Source: Paludibacteraceae bacterium
GTDB taxonomy: Bacteria > Bacteroidota > Bacteroidia > Bacteroidales > Paludibacteraceae
Direction of reading: 5' to 3'
Assembly: GCA_018433525.1 (NCBI GenBank)
Contig: JAHDRA010000012.1
Location: forward strand, 1-52,587
Length of the DNA stretch: 52,587 nt
Part shown: in pieces, positions 9,690 through 18,651 of the stretch
How positions within the stretch are numbered: the stretch's first letter is position 1
Layout of the letters: each line of letters opens with the position of its first letter
Notes under the pieces: generated by a model
What the model was told of the DNA's origin: nothing
Databases searched by the model: none
The model's input: the letters and a program-made list of their open reading frames with translations, nothing else
Position numbers and translations under genes: made by a program

Positions 9690-9721
9690 CATGTAAGTCA
9701 AACTGTTTAAATGCTATTATC

Positions 9722-12454
9722 ATGAAAAAAATTCTTTTCACTTTTTCATTACTGCTTTGCTATTTATTAAGCTGGGGACAAATCATTACTACCAATCCCA
9801 CTTTTATCACCAAAGACTACCCGGGAGAAATAGAAATTATTTATGACGCCACACAAGGCACTGCAGGTTTGAAAGATTACACCGGCGATGTATATGCTCA
9901 CACAGGCGTAATCACCTCATCAAGCACTTCACCGAGCGATTGGAAACATGCACCTGTTTGGGGTGACAATTCTCCAAAATATAAGTTGACTTCGCTGGGC
10001 AATAACAAATGGAAGCTTTTGATAACCCCCAATATGGCAGGATATTATAATTTAAGTCCCGGAGAAGTTGTCAGAAAGTTGGCTTTTGTTTTTCGAAATA
10101 GCACTGGTACCCTACAGGGAAAAGATATAGGAGGAGCGGATATCTTTGTAACTGTTTATGAAAGCAATTTTAATGTGGCTTTTACTTTCCCAACCTCCAA
10201 TCAGAGTGTCGCTATCGGCTCTAGTATCGACTTTACAGTTAGTTCTTCGATGAGTGCCGAACTTAAATTGTTGCTCAACAACACCGTTCTGGCTACACAA
10301 CAGGCAGCCACCTCACTAACTTATTCCTACAATTTTAGTGTGGCAGGCGATTATACTTTTATTGCTTCTGCCAAAGTCGACAACAATACCGTTTACGATA
10401 CCCTGCTGGTTTGCGTTCCCGAACCGGTTGTGAATCAAACTCGTCCGGCAGGGACTAAACTGGGAATCAATTACATCGACAACACAACTGTAACTTTGGT
10501 TTTTCATGCACCCAATAAAACCAATGTTTTTCTTATTGGAGAATTTAATGACTGGGCACAACTGAATGCCTATCAATTGAAAAAAGATGGTGAATACTGG
10601 TGGATTACCTTAACCGGACTGACTCCGGGAAAAATTTACGCCTATCAATATCTGGTTGATGGAACGATTCGCTGCAGCGATCCTTATACCGAACTCGTGC
10701 TCGACCCGTGGAACGACAAATGGATCAATCAGTATTACACCATTTATCCAAATCTGAAACCTTATCCCGAAGGTAAAACTGAAGGTCTGGTTGCAACTTT
10801 TCAAACTGCGAAACCTGCCTATAATTGGGAAATTACCAATTTTTCCATGCCGGCAAAAGAAAATCTGGTGATTTACGAAATGCTGCTGCGCGATTTCACT
10901 ACAGAAAAATCGCTTCAAGCTGCCATCGGCAAACTCGATTATCTGAAAAATCTCGGAATTACGGCTGTGGAATTAATGCCTATACAGGAATTTGATGGGA
11001 ACAACAGTTGGGGATATAATCCTAATCATTATTTTGCGCCGGATAAAGCTTACGGAACACCCGAAATGTACAAAAAATTTATCGACGAATGCCACAAAAG
11101 AGGTATGGCTGTAATTCTCGATATGGTTTTCAATCAGGCTTCGGGAATTTGTCCGTTTGCACTGCTTTATTGGGACAGCACAAAAAATCGCCCTGCTGCC
11201 GATAATCCATGGATGAATCCCGTGGCACCTCATCAATTCAGTGTATTGAACGATTTCAATCATAGTTATTCCGGCACCAAAGAATATTTCAAAAGAGTGC
11301 TGCAGTATTGGATTACTGAATACAAAGTAGATGGCTACCGGATGGATTTGACCAAAGGATTTACGCAAAATTCGGGCACTGAATCGACATGGGACCAAAC
11401 CCGTATCAACAATCTGAAGGATTATTATTACGCAGTAACCGACGTGAAACCAGATGCCATGTTTATTCTCGAACATTTTGTGGGAGGAAGCGAGGAAGAT
11501 TATCTGGCAGCGCAGGGTATGTATTTGTGGCGAAATTTGAATAACGCATATTCGCAGGCTGCAATGGGTTTTCAGAGCAATAGTGATTTTTCTGGCATGA
11601 ATACTTCTCCGCGCAGATGGGTGGGCTATGCTGAAAGTCATGATGAAGAGAGAAATTTCTATAAGGCCAAAACCTATGGGAATGGCACAGTTAAGACTGA
11701 TTCTTTATACAGAATTTCACGTGTACCTTTGGTAGTGGCGTTCGCAACTTTGATGCCCGGCCCAAAAATGTTGTGGCAATTTGAAGAAATGGGTTACGAT
11801 TATTCCATCGATTCGTTTGGAGGCCGAACCAACCCAAAACCTCACGCTTGGGGCTGGCTGAATTTGCCGCATCGAAAAGCGGCTGCCGACGCCTGTGCAA
11901 AAATTATATCTATGCGTAAATTGTATCCTAATGCGTTTCTGAACGGAAATTATTCTTTGCAAGTCGCCTATAACGACTGGTCGCAGGGGAGAAGAATAGC
12001 TCTCTCTCATGCTGACCTGAATATGGTAGTTTTGGGTAATTTTCAATCTGATGCTTCAATAACAGCCAACCCGTCCTTTCAACGCACCGGCACATGGTAC
12101 AATTTGCTGACAGGCGAAACCCTGAATGTGAGCAATACCAACATGACTATAAACATGCAGCCCGGCCAACTACTGATTTTCACTGACCGAAATGTAAATT
12201 TTACTAATGACAACAGAGAAATATCCTATAATGTGAGCGATTATGTTTATCCAACTTTGACAAGCGGGAAATTGTTCATTTCCTCTACCGCAAATATCCA
12301 AAGCATTCGCATTTATAACTTGCAGGGTTCGTTGCTTAAACAGCAAAACAATGATATAAAAGAAATTGATCTTTCAATGCTGAAAAAAGGATTTTACCTG
12401 GTTGAACTGGAAACGGCAAACGGCAAAAGCGCACACAAAATTATAAAGGAATAA
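9722..12454 (+). CDS. secreted GH13 alpha-amylase with T9SS sorting domain
   Basis: A 910-residue secreted enzyme. Order: signal peptide (1-20); a beta-rich N-terminal module (about 21-147); an Ig-like module (about 150-235); a CBM48-like module (about 250-330, NVFLIGEFNDW, YAYQYLVDG); a GH13 barrel (about 380-740); a beta domain; and a C-terminal sorting domain (about 835-910, IQSIRIYNLQGSLLKQ, LKKGFYLVELETANGKSAHKIIK) that marks it for type IX secretion to the cell surface. Catalytic residues are D542 (VDGYRMDLTKG), E584 (FILEHF) and D641 (YAESHDEERN). Region I reads DMVFNQ where NH is usual. It likely cleaves starch-like alpha-glucans outside the cell and is monocistronic. Confidence 0.88.
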   Translation: MKKILFTFSLLLCYLLSWGQIITTNPTFITKDYPGEIEIIYDATQGTAGLKDYTGDVYAHTGVITSSSTSPSDWKHAPVWGDNSPKYKLTSLGNNKWKLLITPNMAGYYNLSPGEVVRKLAFVFRNSTGTLQGKDIGGADIFVTVYESNFNVAFTFPTSNQSVAIGSSIDFTVSSSMSAELKLLLNNTVLATQQAATSLTYSYNFSVAGDYTFIASAKVDNNTVYDTLLVCVPEPVVNQTRPAGTKLGINYIDNTTVTLVFHAPNKTNVFLIGEFNDWAQLNAYQLKKDGEYWWITLTGLTPGKIYAYQYLVDGTIRCSDPYTELVLDPWNDKWINQYYTIYPNLKPYPEGKTEGLVATFQTAKPAYNWEITNFSMPAKENLVIYEMLLRDFTTEKSLQAAIGKLDYLKNLGITAVELMPIQEFDGNNSWGYNPNHYFAPDKAYGTPEMYKKFIDECHKRGMAVILDMVFNQASGICPFALLYWDSTKNRPAADNPWMNPVAPHQFSVLNDFNHSYSGTKEYFKRVLQYWITEYKVDGYRMDLTKGFTQNSGTESTWDQTRINNLKDYYYAVTDVKPDAMFILEHFVGGSEEDYLAAQGMYLWRNLNNAYSQAAMGFQSNSDFSGMNTSPRRWVGYAESHDEERNFYKAKTYGNGTVKTDSLYRISRVPLVVAFATLMPGPKMLWQFEEMGYDYSIDSFGGRTNPKPHAWGWLNLPHRKAAADACAKIISMRKLYPNAFLNGNYSLQVAYNDWSQGRRIALSHADLNMVVLGNFQSDASITANPSFQRTGTWYNLLTGETLNVSNTNMTINMQPGQLLIFTDRNVNFTNDNREISYNVSDYVYPTLTSGKLFISSTANIQSIRIYNLQGSLLKQQNNDIKEIDLSMLKKGFYLVELETANGKSAHKIIKE

Positions 12455-12491
12455 CGTAGAAAAAAATGTGCGAAAGTATAAAAAAAAAAAT

Positions 12492-12528
12492 TAAATAAGC
12501 AGGCAATAAAAATTTACCTGCTTATTTA
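12492..12528. terminator. hairpin terminator between convergent genes
   Basis: TAAATAAGCAGG (12492-12503) pairs perfectly with CCTGCTTATTTA (12517-12528) around a 13-base loop. The A-run at 12478-12490 becomes a U-run for leftward transcripts, so it terminates minus-strand reading from dnaX; for the amylase on the plus strand the trailing ATT is weaker. Confidence 0.75.
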
Positions 12529-12603
12529 TTAATTGCTGAATTCAAGATACAAGTACAACCTGTTATTATACATATTTCGTTATAAAAATTTATCTGGTTT
12601 TAA

Positions 12604-12702
12604 GAAACCCACATGTATTACATACACAAACACGAATGAATATAATATTCAGACATGTGGGTTCCATCGGACCATTAAAAAATAAATTATATTCTGATGA
12701 AA
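12604..12702 (+). repeat. 99-bp dispersed repeat, copy A
   Basis: Starts GAAACCCACATGT and ends TTCTGATGAAA. Internal structure: a long hairpin formed by GAAACCCACATGT and ACATGTGGGTTCC around a 36-base loop that itself contains GAATATAATATTC, followed by a second weak hairpin between CATCGGA and TCTGATG. It matches copy B (14836-14934) at 94 of 99 positions by hand alignment. It lies between convergent genes and contains no open frame of note. Confidence 0.9.
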
Positions 12703-12795
12703 TTTAATTTTTTTCTTGGTGTACTGAATAATGCATTTTTATGTCGAACCTGGTTTATTGAATCAATTTAACATTTCAGATTTTTTTGCCGGCTG

Positions 12796-14514
12796 CTAAT
12801 CAATTTCGAGTTGCAAATCATTTCTAAGTTTTGCTAAAGCCGGATTTTCTTCTGCCATTATTTTATATTTCTCTTCAGGAGTTCTTCCTTTTTGTACCGA
12901 CCTATCTTCTTGAATTTGAATAGACATTTTTATATTTGAATTTTTTAAAGCGGTCTTTAAAAAATTCAAAATAGTCGGCTTCAGCCGTTTTAATTCCTTT
13001 TCTTGTAACTCATTGGTAACCAGTATTCTAAATTCAGTATTGGAAATAAGCTCGGGACGATTTGACTGCATGAAAGCGGTCATTCGTGCCTCATCTACTA
13101 AAGTTTTAGCAAGTTCAGCCCAAGCTTTTTGCAAGTCATCCTGAGTAAAAATTTCGTTCAGAATATCAGGCTGTTCCTTTTGTGGTGCCTCATAGGACGA
13201 TGAAGGAGAAGAAACAACATTATTTTTAATGGAAATACTTGTCGGACGTTCCGTTTTCACCTGCTTTGCGTCAACTTCTGTACTCATTGGATTTGACGTT
13301 GAATCTTGAACTTTAGTCGATGAAGGGCTATTTTTAGCGAGAACAACATTATTTGTTTTCAGCTCACCAACCACTTTTTTCAGAGGTTCATTTTTCTCTT
13401 CCCTATTGAGTTTATCCTCCTGTTTGACAAGTTGACAAAGACGAATCAGCATAATCTCTACCAACAATCGCTTGTTTTTGCTGATATTGTAATTCAAATC
13501 GCAATCGTTACAAATTTTCAAGGCTTTAAATATGAAATCTTCAGGACATTGCTGAGCTTGCATTTGATAATGTTTTCCTATATCGGCACCCACTTCCAGC
13601 AATTGAATGGTTTGAGGATCTTTACTGACCAACAAATCCCGAAAATGAGAACTCAGTCCGGAGACAAAATGATGTGCATCAAAACCGTGTTGAATTATAT
13701 CATTGAAAATAAGAAGAGAAGTGTTCACATCATTTTTCATAAAGGCTTCTATCAACTGAAAATAATAATCATAGTCCAAAACATTCAGATTGGTGAGCAC
13801 ATCCTGATAAGAAATATTATCTCCACACAAGCTTACCAGTTGATCGAAAATAGAGAGCGCATCACGCATTCCTCCATCACATTTTTGAGCTATGACATTT
13901 AGTCCGTTCACATCTACCGTTATTCCTTCTTCATGAGCAACATATTGCAGATGTCCCACAATATCTGATACGGAAATTCTGTTAAAATCATAAATTTGGC
14001 AACGCGAAAGAATGGTTGGAATAATTTTATGCTTTTCGGTGGTTGCCAAAATAAAAATGGCATGAGCCGGCGGTTCTTCCAGTGTTTTCAAAAAAGCATT
14101 GAAAGCACTGGAACTCAACATGTGTACTTCGTCGATAATATACACACTGTATTTCCCAATTTGAGGTGGAATGCGAACTTGATCAATCAACGAACGAATA
14201 CCTTCCACACTATTGTTGGAAGCAGCATCCAATTCATGAATGTTATAGGAACGCTGCTCATTAAAAGCCTTGCATGACTCGCACTCGTTGCAAGCCTCAA
14301 AGTCTTCGGTAAGGTGCTCACAATTAATGGTTTTTGCAAAAATGCGGGCACAAGTTGTTTTTCCTACTCCTCGTGTACCACAAAAAAGATAAGCGTGAGC
14401 CAAATGATTACTTTTTATGGCATTTTTCAAAGTATTGGTCAGAGCAGTCTGTCCAACTACCGATTTGAAAGTTGTAGGCCTGTATTTGCGCGCCGAAACA
14501 ACGTAATTTTTCAT
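12796..14514 (-). CDS. dnaX: DNA polymerase III subunit gamma/tau
   Basis: Clamp-loader ATPase that opens the sliding clamp for the replicative polymerase. The sequence shows Walker A GTRGVGKTT (residues 46-54), a four-cysteine zinc site (C65, C75, C78, C81), Walker B DEVH at 128-131, the sensor region ATTEKHKIIPTILSRCQ with the SRC motif, and domain III up to about residue 365. A low-complexity serine/lysine-rich linker (about 370-450) leads to a C-terminal domain that would be the tau part. Length 572 is normal for the phylum. The gene stands alone, flanked on both sides by intergenic copies of the 99-bp repeat. Confidence 0.96.
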   Translation of the reverse strand: MKNYVVSARKYRPTTFKSVVGQTALTNTLKNAIKSNHLAHAYLFCGTRGVGKTTCARIFAKTINCEHLTEDFEACNECESCKAFNEQRSYNIHELDAASNNSVEGIRSLIDQVRIPPQIGKYSVYIIDEVHMLSSSAFNAFLKTLEEPPAHAIFILATTEKHKIIPTILSRCQIYDFNRISVSDIVGHLQYVAHEEGITVDVNGLNVIAQKCDGGMRDALSIFDQLVSLCGDNISYQDVLTNLNVLDYDYYFQLIEAFMKNDVNTSLLIFNDIIQHGFDAHHFVSGLSSHFRDLLVSKDPQTIQLLEVGADIGKHYQMQAQQCPEDFIFKALKICNDCDLNYNISKNKRLLVEIMLIRLCQLVKQEDKLNREEKNEPLKKVVGELKTNNVVLAKNSPSSTKVQDSTSNPMSTEVDAKQVKTERPTSISIKNNVVSSPSSSYEAPQKEQPDILNEIFTQDDLQKAWAELAKTLVDEARMTAFMQSNRPELISNTEFRILVTNELQEKELKRLKPTILNFLKTALKNSNIKMSIQIQEDRSVQKGRTPEEKYKIMAEENPALAKLRNDLQLEID

Positions 14515-14835
14515 ACTGTTGTAAAAATAAACACAATGTTGTTGATTTTAAGACCATTATCAAAACATTTTGGAATAAATATTTTGTTGCAATTCCAATT
14601 GTTTTTCTTCTTTTTCATGCAAACTTACATAAAAAAAATGATTTTTATAGGCTGCTCACCAAAAATAAAGGAAGGATTATTTAATGGAAAATTATCGTAC
14701 CGTTGGAAATAATGGTTAATATGTATATCCGAATAAAATTCCTAACAGTAACATAAGCTTACATTTATAAGTCTCATGAATGACGTTGAATACATTATTT
14801 CCATGCAGTTGTTTCTTTGCTTACAAAGGATATAT

Positions 14836-14934
14836 GAAACCCACATGTATTGCATACACAAAGACGCATGAATATAATATTCAGACATGTGGGTTCCATC
14901 AGACCTTTAAAAAATAAATTATATTCTGATGAAA
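14836..14934 (+). repeat. 99-bp dispersed repeat, copy B
   Basis: Same orientation as copy A and identical in length; differs from A at five positions and from copy C at about eight. The outer arms GAAACCCACATGT and ACATGTGGGTTCC and the second pair CATCAGA / TCTGATG are intact. It lies between two minus-strand genes, about 320 bases upstream of dnaX. Confidence 0.9.
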
Positions 14935-15029
14935 ATTCATTGACTTTTTTTATCACTCCGCATTAGAATTACATCAAAACTATTTTTTCTCCATTTATGA
15001 ATTTTGGTTATGTTTTTTGTAGAAATGAA

Positions 15030-15055
15030 GAAAAAAAAGCAGGCGAAAAGCCTGC
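15030..15055 (-). terminator. Rho-independent terminator after fabH
   Basis: GCAGGC (15039-15044), loop GAAAA, GCCTGC (15050-15055). On the minus strand the stem is followed by eight or nine Us (A-run 15030-15038). It begins about 30 bases after the fabH stop codon and ends the yceD-rpmF-fabH transcript. Confidence 0.85.
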
Positions 15056-15086
15056 CAGAATGATTATTTATATAGAAACACTAAAT

Positions 15087-16085
15087 TCATTCCTTTGTAT
15101 AACCCCATTTCAGATATACGGCGCCCCATGTAAAGCCCGCACCAAAGGCTGTTAAAATTATATTGTCGCCTTTTTTAAATTTTTTCTCCGATTCCCACAT
15201 ACATAAAGGAATTGTAGCAGCAGAAGTGTTCCCGTATCGACTGATGTTGATGATTACTTTTTCATACTCCAGACCAATACGTTGAGCCACAGCATCTATA
15301 ATGCGTAAATTGGCTTGGTGGGGAATTAGCCATGCAATATCATCTTTTGTCAGATGATTTCTTTCAAGAATTTTCACTGTAGCATCCGACATATCGGAAA
15401 CCGCATGTTTGAAAACAAACTGACCTTCCTGATAGATGTAGTGCATGCGCTTGTCAACAGTTTCGTGAGAAGCAGGATAAACTGAGCCTCCACCCTTTAA
15501 ATTAAGATGAGAGATACCAACTCCATCGGTAAATAAGATAGAATCAATGATTCCGACGTTTTCGGTTGTAGGTTCAACCAAAACAGCTCCTGCAGCATCT
15601 CCAAAAAGAGGAGCAGTAGTGCGGTCTTCATAATTGGTTATGGATGACATTTTTTCGGCTCCAATAACCAGTATTTTTTTAAATCTGCCCGATTCTATTA
15701 AACCTGTGGCTGTGGTCAAACCCACGATAAACCCCGAGCAGGCAGCTTGAATATCAAATGCGACCGCATTTTTAATTCCAACATTTTGAGTTACTATTGC
15801 TGCACATGCCGGAAATATGTAATCGGGTGTAGTAGTAGCGCATAGTACCATATCAATTTCATCTGGATTCGTACCTGATTTGGACAACAAATCTTCGACA
15901 GCTTTGGAGGCCATGAAGGATGTTCCAAGTTCCTTATCCTTCAGAATGCGACGTTCCTTGATGCCAACACGAGTGGTGATCCATTCGTCATTGGTATCCA
16001 TCATGGTGCTTAGTTCTTCATTGGTAAGAACATAATCGGGAACATATCCTCCCACACCGGTGATGACTGCATTAATTTTTGACAT
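15087..16085 (-). CDS. fabH: beta-ketoacyl-ACP synthase III
   Basis: Condenses acetyl-CoA (or a branched acyl-CoA) with malonyl-ACP to start fatty acid synthesis. The catalytic triad is plain: C116 in AACSGF, H256 in IPHQAN and N286 in GNTSAA. Length 332 is typical. It lies downstream of rpmF and yceD on the same strand, a grouping found in many bacteria that ties lipid synthesis to a ribosomal protein gene, and ends at a strong terminator. A preference for branched primers is common in this phylum but cannot be read here. Confidence 0.96.
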   Translation of the reverse strand: MSKINAVITGVGGYVPDYVLTNEELSTMMDTNDEWITTRVGIKERRILKDKELGTSFMASKAVEDLLSKSGTNPDEIDMVLCATTTPDYIFPACAAIVTQNVGIKNAVAFDIQAACSGFIVGLTTATGLIESGRFKKILVIGAEKMSSITNYEDRTTAPLFGDAAGAVLVEPTTENVGIIDSILFTDGVGISHLNLKGGGSVYPASHETVDKRMHYIYQEGQFVFKHAVSDMSDATVKILERNHLTKDDIAWLIPHQANLRIIDAVAQRIGLEYEKVIINISRYGNTSAATIPLCMWESEKKFKKGDNIILTAFGAGFTWGAVYLKWGYTKE

Positions 16086-16195
16086 ATTGTAAATATATTA
16101 ATAAAAAATCAAGCCCAAAGCCGAATTTCTTCCTCAGGGCCCAATTGTTTTATACATTACGATTTTAAAAATTTTTTCAAAATTCAATGCTTTAT

Positions 16196-16381
16196 TTAAG
16201 CATTAGCCAGTTTTTCGATAGCCAGTTTTCCTCTATAATAACCACATTCGCCACAAACGGTGTGGTAAATATACGTTGCGCCACAGTTGGAACAAATTGC
16301 CAGCGTTGGGAGTTTGGCCTTATCGTGGGTTCTTCTTTTTGCGGTTCTCTGATTCGAGTGTTTTCTCTTAGGATGTGCCAT
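16196..16381 (-). CDS. rpmF: 50S ribosomal protein L32
   Basis: A 61-residue basic protein beginning AHPKRKHSNQRTAKRRTHDK. It retains the four-cysteine zinc ribbon (CSNCGATYIYHTVCGECGYY), so it is the zinc-dependent form. It is 15 bases downstream of the YceD gene and about 110 bases upstream of fabH. Confidence 0.97.
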   Translation of the reverse strand: MAHPKRKHSNQRTAKRRTHDKAKLPTLAICSNCGATYIYHTVCGECGYYRGKLAIEKLANA

Positions 16382-16396
16382 TTTATTTTATTTTAT

Positions 16397-16966
16397 TTAA
16401 TTGTCAATATTCTGTAAGTTGTCAAATTCTAAATCAATGAACTGATTGTTTGAAAAATAATCGTCTTCGTTGGTATCTTCAAGTTCCAAAGAAGTTTCAT
16501 CCTCGTATTCCTTTGTGGATGAAATGTGCTTTTTTAGTTTGGTTATCATTGCTTTGTTACATTCTCCCGGTGCATGTACATGTTTCAATGGAATGTTCAG
16601 TACGATAAATTCGTAAAGAAACCAAGCCACATTTATTGCTCCATCAGCTTCAGGTACGATAACTATATCGTTTTCCTCCGAAAATTTGTTGCCAAACTTT
16701 ACTTCTAAGGACTCCTTGTAATGAATGAGTTGTTGCATATCTTCCAAGCAACGGGAGCAAGGCAAAGTTATAAAACCATTCAGTTCGAAATCGAGTTTAT
16801 AAACCGTAGTTTTTTTTTGTACGGTTATTTTTGCATGTACGTTGCCTTGTTGTACTTCAGGGCTATCGATTTTCTGAAAATAAGCATCGTCCAAATCAAA
16901 TTCTACAATGCGTTTTTCATTGGTAAGATCTTTCAATACAATGTTGTAAAGCTCAAATTTCGACAT
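16397..16966 (-). CDS. yceD: YceD/DUF177 family protein
   Basis: A 189-residue protein with the DUF177 signature LPCSRCLEDM (a CxxC pair) in the middle and an acidic C-terminal tail (SLELEDTNEDDYF). The family is linked to 23S rRNA accumulation and is nearly always encoded directly before rpmF, as here. It has no membrane segment or signal peptide. Molecular function is not firmly established. Confidence 0.88.
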   Translation of the reverse strand: MSKFELYNIVLKDLTNEKRIVEFDLDDAYFQKIDSPEVQQGNVHAKITVQKKTTVYKLDFELNGFITLPCSRCLEDMQQLIHYKESLEVKFGNKFSEENDIVIVPEADGAINVAWFLYEFIVLNIPLKHVHAPGECNKAMITKLKKHISSTKEYEDETSLELEDTNEDDYFSNNQFIDLEFDNLQNIDN

Positions 16967-16991
16967 GACACAATAACTTTAAAAAGCGGTA

Positions 16992-16999
16992 CAAAGGTA
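16992..16999 (-). promoter_or_regulatory. -7 element of yceD-rpmF-fabH
   Basis: TACCTTTG on the minus strand, 26 bases before the YceD ATG, fits TAnnTTTG. No clear -33 TTTG is seen at the right spacing, so this is moderate support only. Confidence 0.45.
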
Positions 17000-17089
17000 C
17001 AAAATTCTATATTATTTTGAAATTTTTTCCGTTTATTTTATCAATTTTATAAGCAAACACTTTATATAAACATGGTTTGTTGCTTTTTT

Positions 17090-18244
17090 TCAAGCTTTCA
17101 TCAAAATCCGAAAAGTGGTTCCTTTGTCGATTTCGGACTGCTTGACAAAAATTTTTCCCTTGTGGTATTCCTCAATAATTCTTTTGGCCAGCGAAAGTCC
17201 GAGCCCCCAACCCCTTGGTTTGGTTGTATATCCAGTGGAGAAAACGGCTTTAAATTTATTTTTTTCTATTCCTTTTCCTGTGTCTTTGACGTCAACAATG
17301 TATTCGTTAGATTTTTTTTGGACGAAAATGTCAATTTTTCCATTTCCATTCATTGCATCAATGGCATTTTTGCAGAGATTTTCAATTACCCATTCGAAAA
17401 GCGGAACGTTCATCCGAATCAGGTCATTATCAGAAGTTTGAAAATGGCATGTGATTATTACTTTCTGCGATGAACGATGGCTTATGTATTGTACTGCATT
17501 TGTGATCGTTTCATTCAGTTTTACTAGTTGAAGATCAGGAGCTGAGCCAATTTTTGAAAATCGTTCTGCAATAATTTTCAGTCTGTTGACGTCTTTTTCC
17601 ATTTCTGTCAGCAATTTGTCATCATTGCGTATTCGGAGTAGATCCAGCCAAGCAAGCAGAGAAGAGATTGGGGTTCCCAATTGGTGAGCTGTCTCTTTCG
17701 AAAGTCCTACCCATACTTGATTTTGTTCGGCCTTTTTTGTTCCCGAAAAAGCCAGATAGGCTATAAGCAAAAAAATAAAAATTACACCTAACTGAATGTA
17801 CGGAAAATATCTTAATTGTTTTAGTAATAAAGAATCGTCATAATAAATATGTTGTAACGTGTTGTCAATTCTTACTTCAATATGTGAATTTTTTTTCTTT
17901 AGCCGTTCAATTTCTCTCCGATAATAGTCATTGGTTTTTGAAGCAGGTTCATTTACGTTAAGAGAAGAAATTAAGTTATCATTTTCATCGGTCATAATAA
18001 CGGGAATGGTTGTGTTTCCCGAAATTATTTCCGAGAGAAAATTTATATCGGTATTTTCTCCGGCTAAGATCACCTGTCGCATGGCACCTGCCCAAATTTC
18101 CATTTTTTTGTGCTCTTCTGTTGCAAGTTGACGAGTGAGTCTGTTGGTGAAAAATAGGGATGCCGTTACTATCAATGCAGCGGTTCCAATAAATAAGAGC
18201 CTTAGGCGCTGGGATAACCGATATATTTTATTAAAAGAAAACAT
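17090..18244 (-). CDS. membrane sensor histidine kinase
   Basis: Two transmembrane segments (about 15-33 and 150-167) frame a short periplasmic sensing region of about 115 residues. The dimerisation/phosphoacceptor box is SKETAHQLGTPISSLL with H187, followed by ENLCKNAIDAM (N box), DTGKGIEKNKF (G1) and GWGLGLSLAKRIIEEYH (G2). There is no receiver or output domain, and no response regulator gene is adjacent, so it is an orphan kinase. It is divergent from the [FeFe] hydrogenase gene with about 400 bases between them, which hints at a link but does not prove one. Confidence 0.88.
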   Translation of the reverse strand: MFSFNKIYRLSQRLRLLFIGTAALIVTASLFFTNRLTRQLATEEHKKMEIWAGAMRQVILAGENTDINFLSEIISGNTTIPVIMTDENDNLISSLNVNEPASKTNDYYRREIERLKKKNSHIEVRIDNTLQHIYYDDSLLLKQLRYFPYIQLGVIFIFLLIAYLAFSGTKKAEQNQVWVGLSKETAHQLGTPISSLLAWLDLLRIRNDDKLLTEMEKDVNRLKIIAERFSKIGSAPDLQLVKLNETITNAVQYISHRSSQKVIITCHFQTSDNDLIRMNVPLFEWVIENLCKNAIDAMNGNGKIDIFVQKKSNEYIVDVKDTGKGIEKNKFKAVFSTGYTTKPRGWGLGLSLAKRIIEEYHKGKIFVKQSEIDKGTTFRILMKA

Positions 18245-18651
18245 GAATAATAATTATCTTGAAAAAATATGGTTCAAATTTACATGATATTTTTCGATTC
18301 TCATAAAAAGTGGAAAAATTGATTGGGATTGAAAATTTGGTTGATGTGAAAAACTTTCTTTAATGAAGTAAATTTTGAATTTCAAAATTCTTTTCAGGGG
18401 TGGATCTTTTTTAAAGATTTCGTTGGCTTTCTCCACTATGCCTACAATTGTTCTCAAATACTGGTTCTTTCCTCTTCTTGCATAATTTGAGGATTTCTTC
18501 GTAAAAAACTATCCTTATGTTTTCAGAAAATCGACATACTTAATTAAGGAAAAATTTCTTTAATTCAAAAGGAATCCCTAACTTTGCAAACAAAAAAGTA
18601 AGGTTTAAGAATAAAACTTTCAAGCAAAATTCCACTCAAATACAAGGAAAT
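18245..18651. other. divergent gap between kinase and hydrogenase
   Basis: This 407-base gap carries the hydrogenase -7 element (18579-18586). A 67-codon minus-strand open frame (18254-18457, TTG or later ATG start) lies directly before the kinase gene; I do not recognise it and leave it uncalled. Confidence 0.45.
18579..18586 (+). promoter_or_regulatory. -7 element of the hydrogenase gene
   Basis: TAACTTTG followed by C, 65 bases before the hydrogenase ATG, fits TAnnTTTG. The region 20 bases upstream (TTTCTTTAATT) is only a weak -33 match. Confidence 0.5.

Larger units (their letters stand above)
9056..9721. other. divergent intergenic region between two GH13 genes
   Basis: This 666-base region carries the candidate minus-strand promoter/operator (9104-9130), an ISXO2-type transposase remnant (9282-9491), a 14-bp inverted repeat (9509-9574) and the plus-strand amylase promoter (9682-9689). 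The part from 9140 to 9280 shows nothing I recognise. Confidence 0.5.
12455..12795. other. convergent gap between amylase and dnaX
   Basis: This 341-base gap holds the strong hairpin terminator at 12492-12528 and copy A of the 99-bp dispersed repeat at 12604-12702. The remainder is AT-rich with no gene in sight. Confidence 0.6.
14515..15086. other. gap upstream of dnaX and downstream of fabH
   Basis: This 572-base gap contains copy B of the 99-bp repeat (14836-14934) and the fabH terminator (15030-15055). The segment 14515-14830 must contain the dnaX promoter, but I cannot identify a clean TAnnTTTG there. Short plus-strand open frames in it look random. Confidence 0.5.

Noticed and set aside
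13150..13420. Possible programmed frameshift in dnaX for a short gamma form
   Set aside because: The linker lacks a convincing A6G-type slippery site with stem-loop, and one continuous frame encodes the whole protein.
18254..18457. Minus-strand open frame of 67 codons just before the kinase gene
   Set aside because: No recognised motif, poor start context and no sign of coding bias; kept only as a note in the gap entry.
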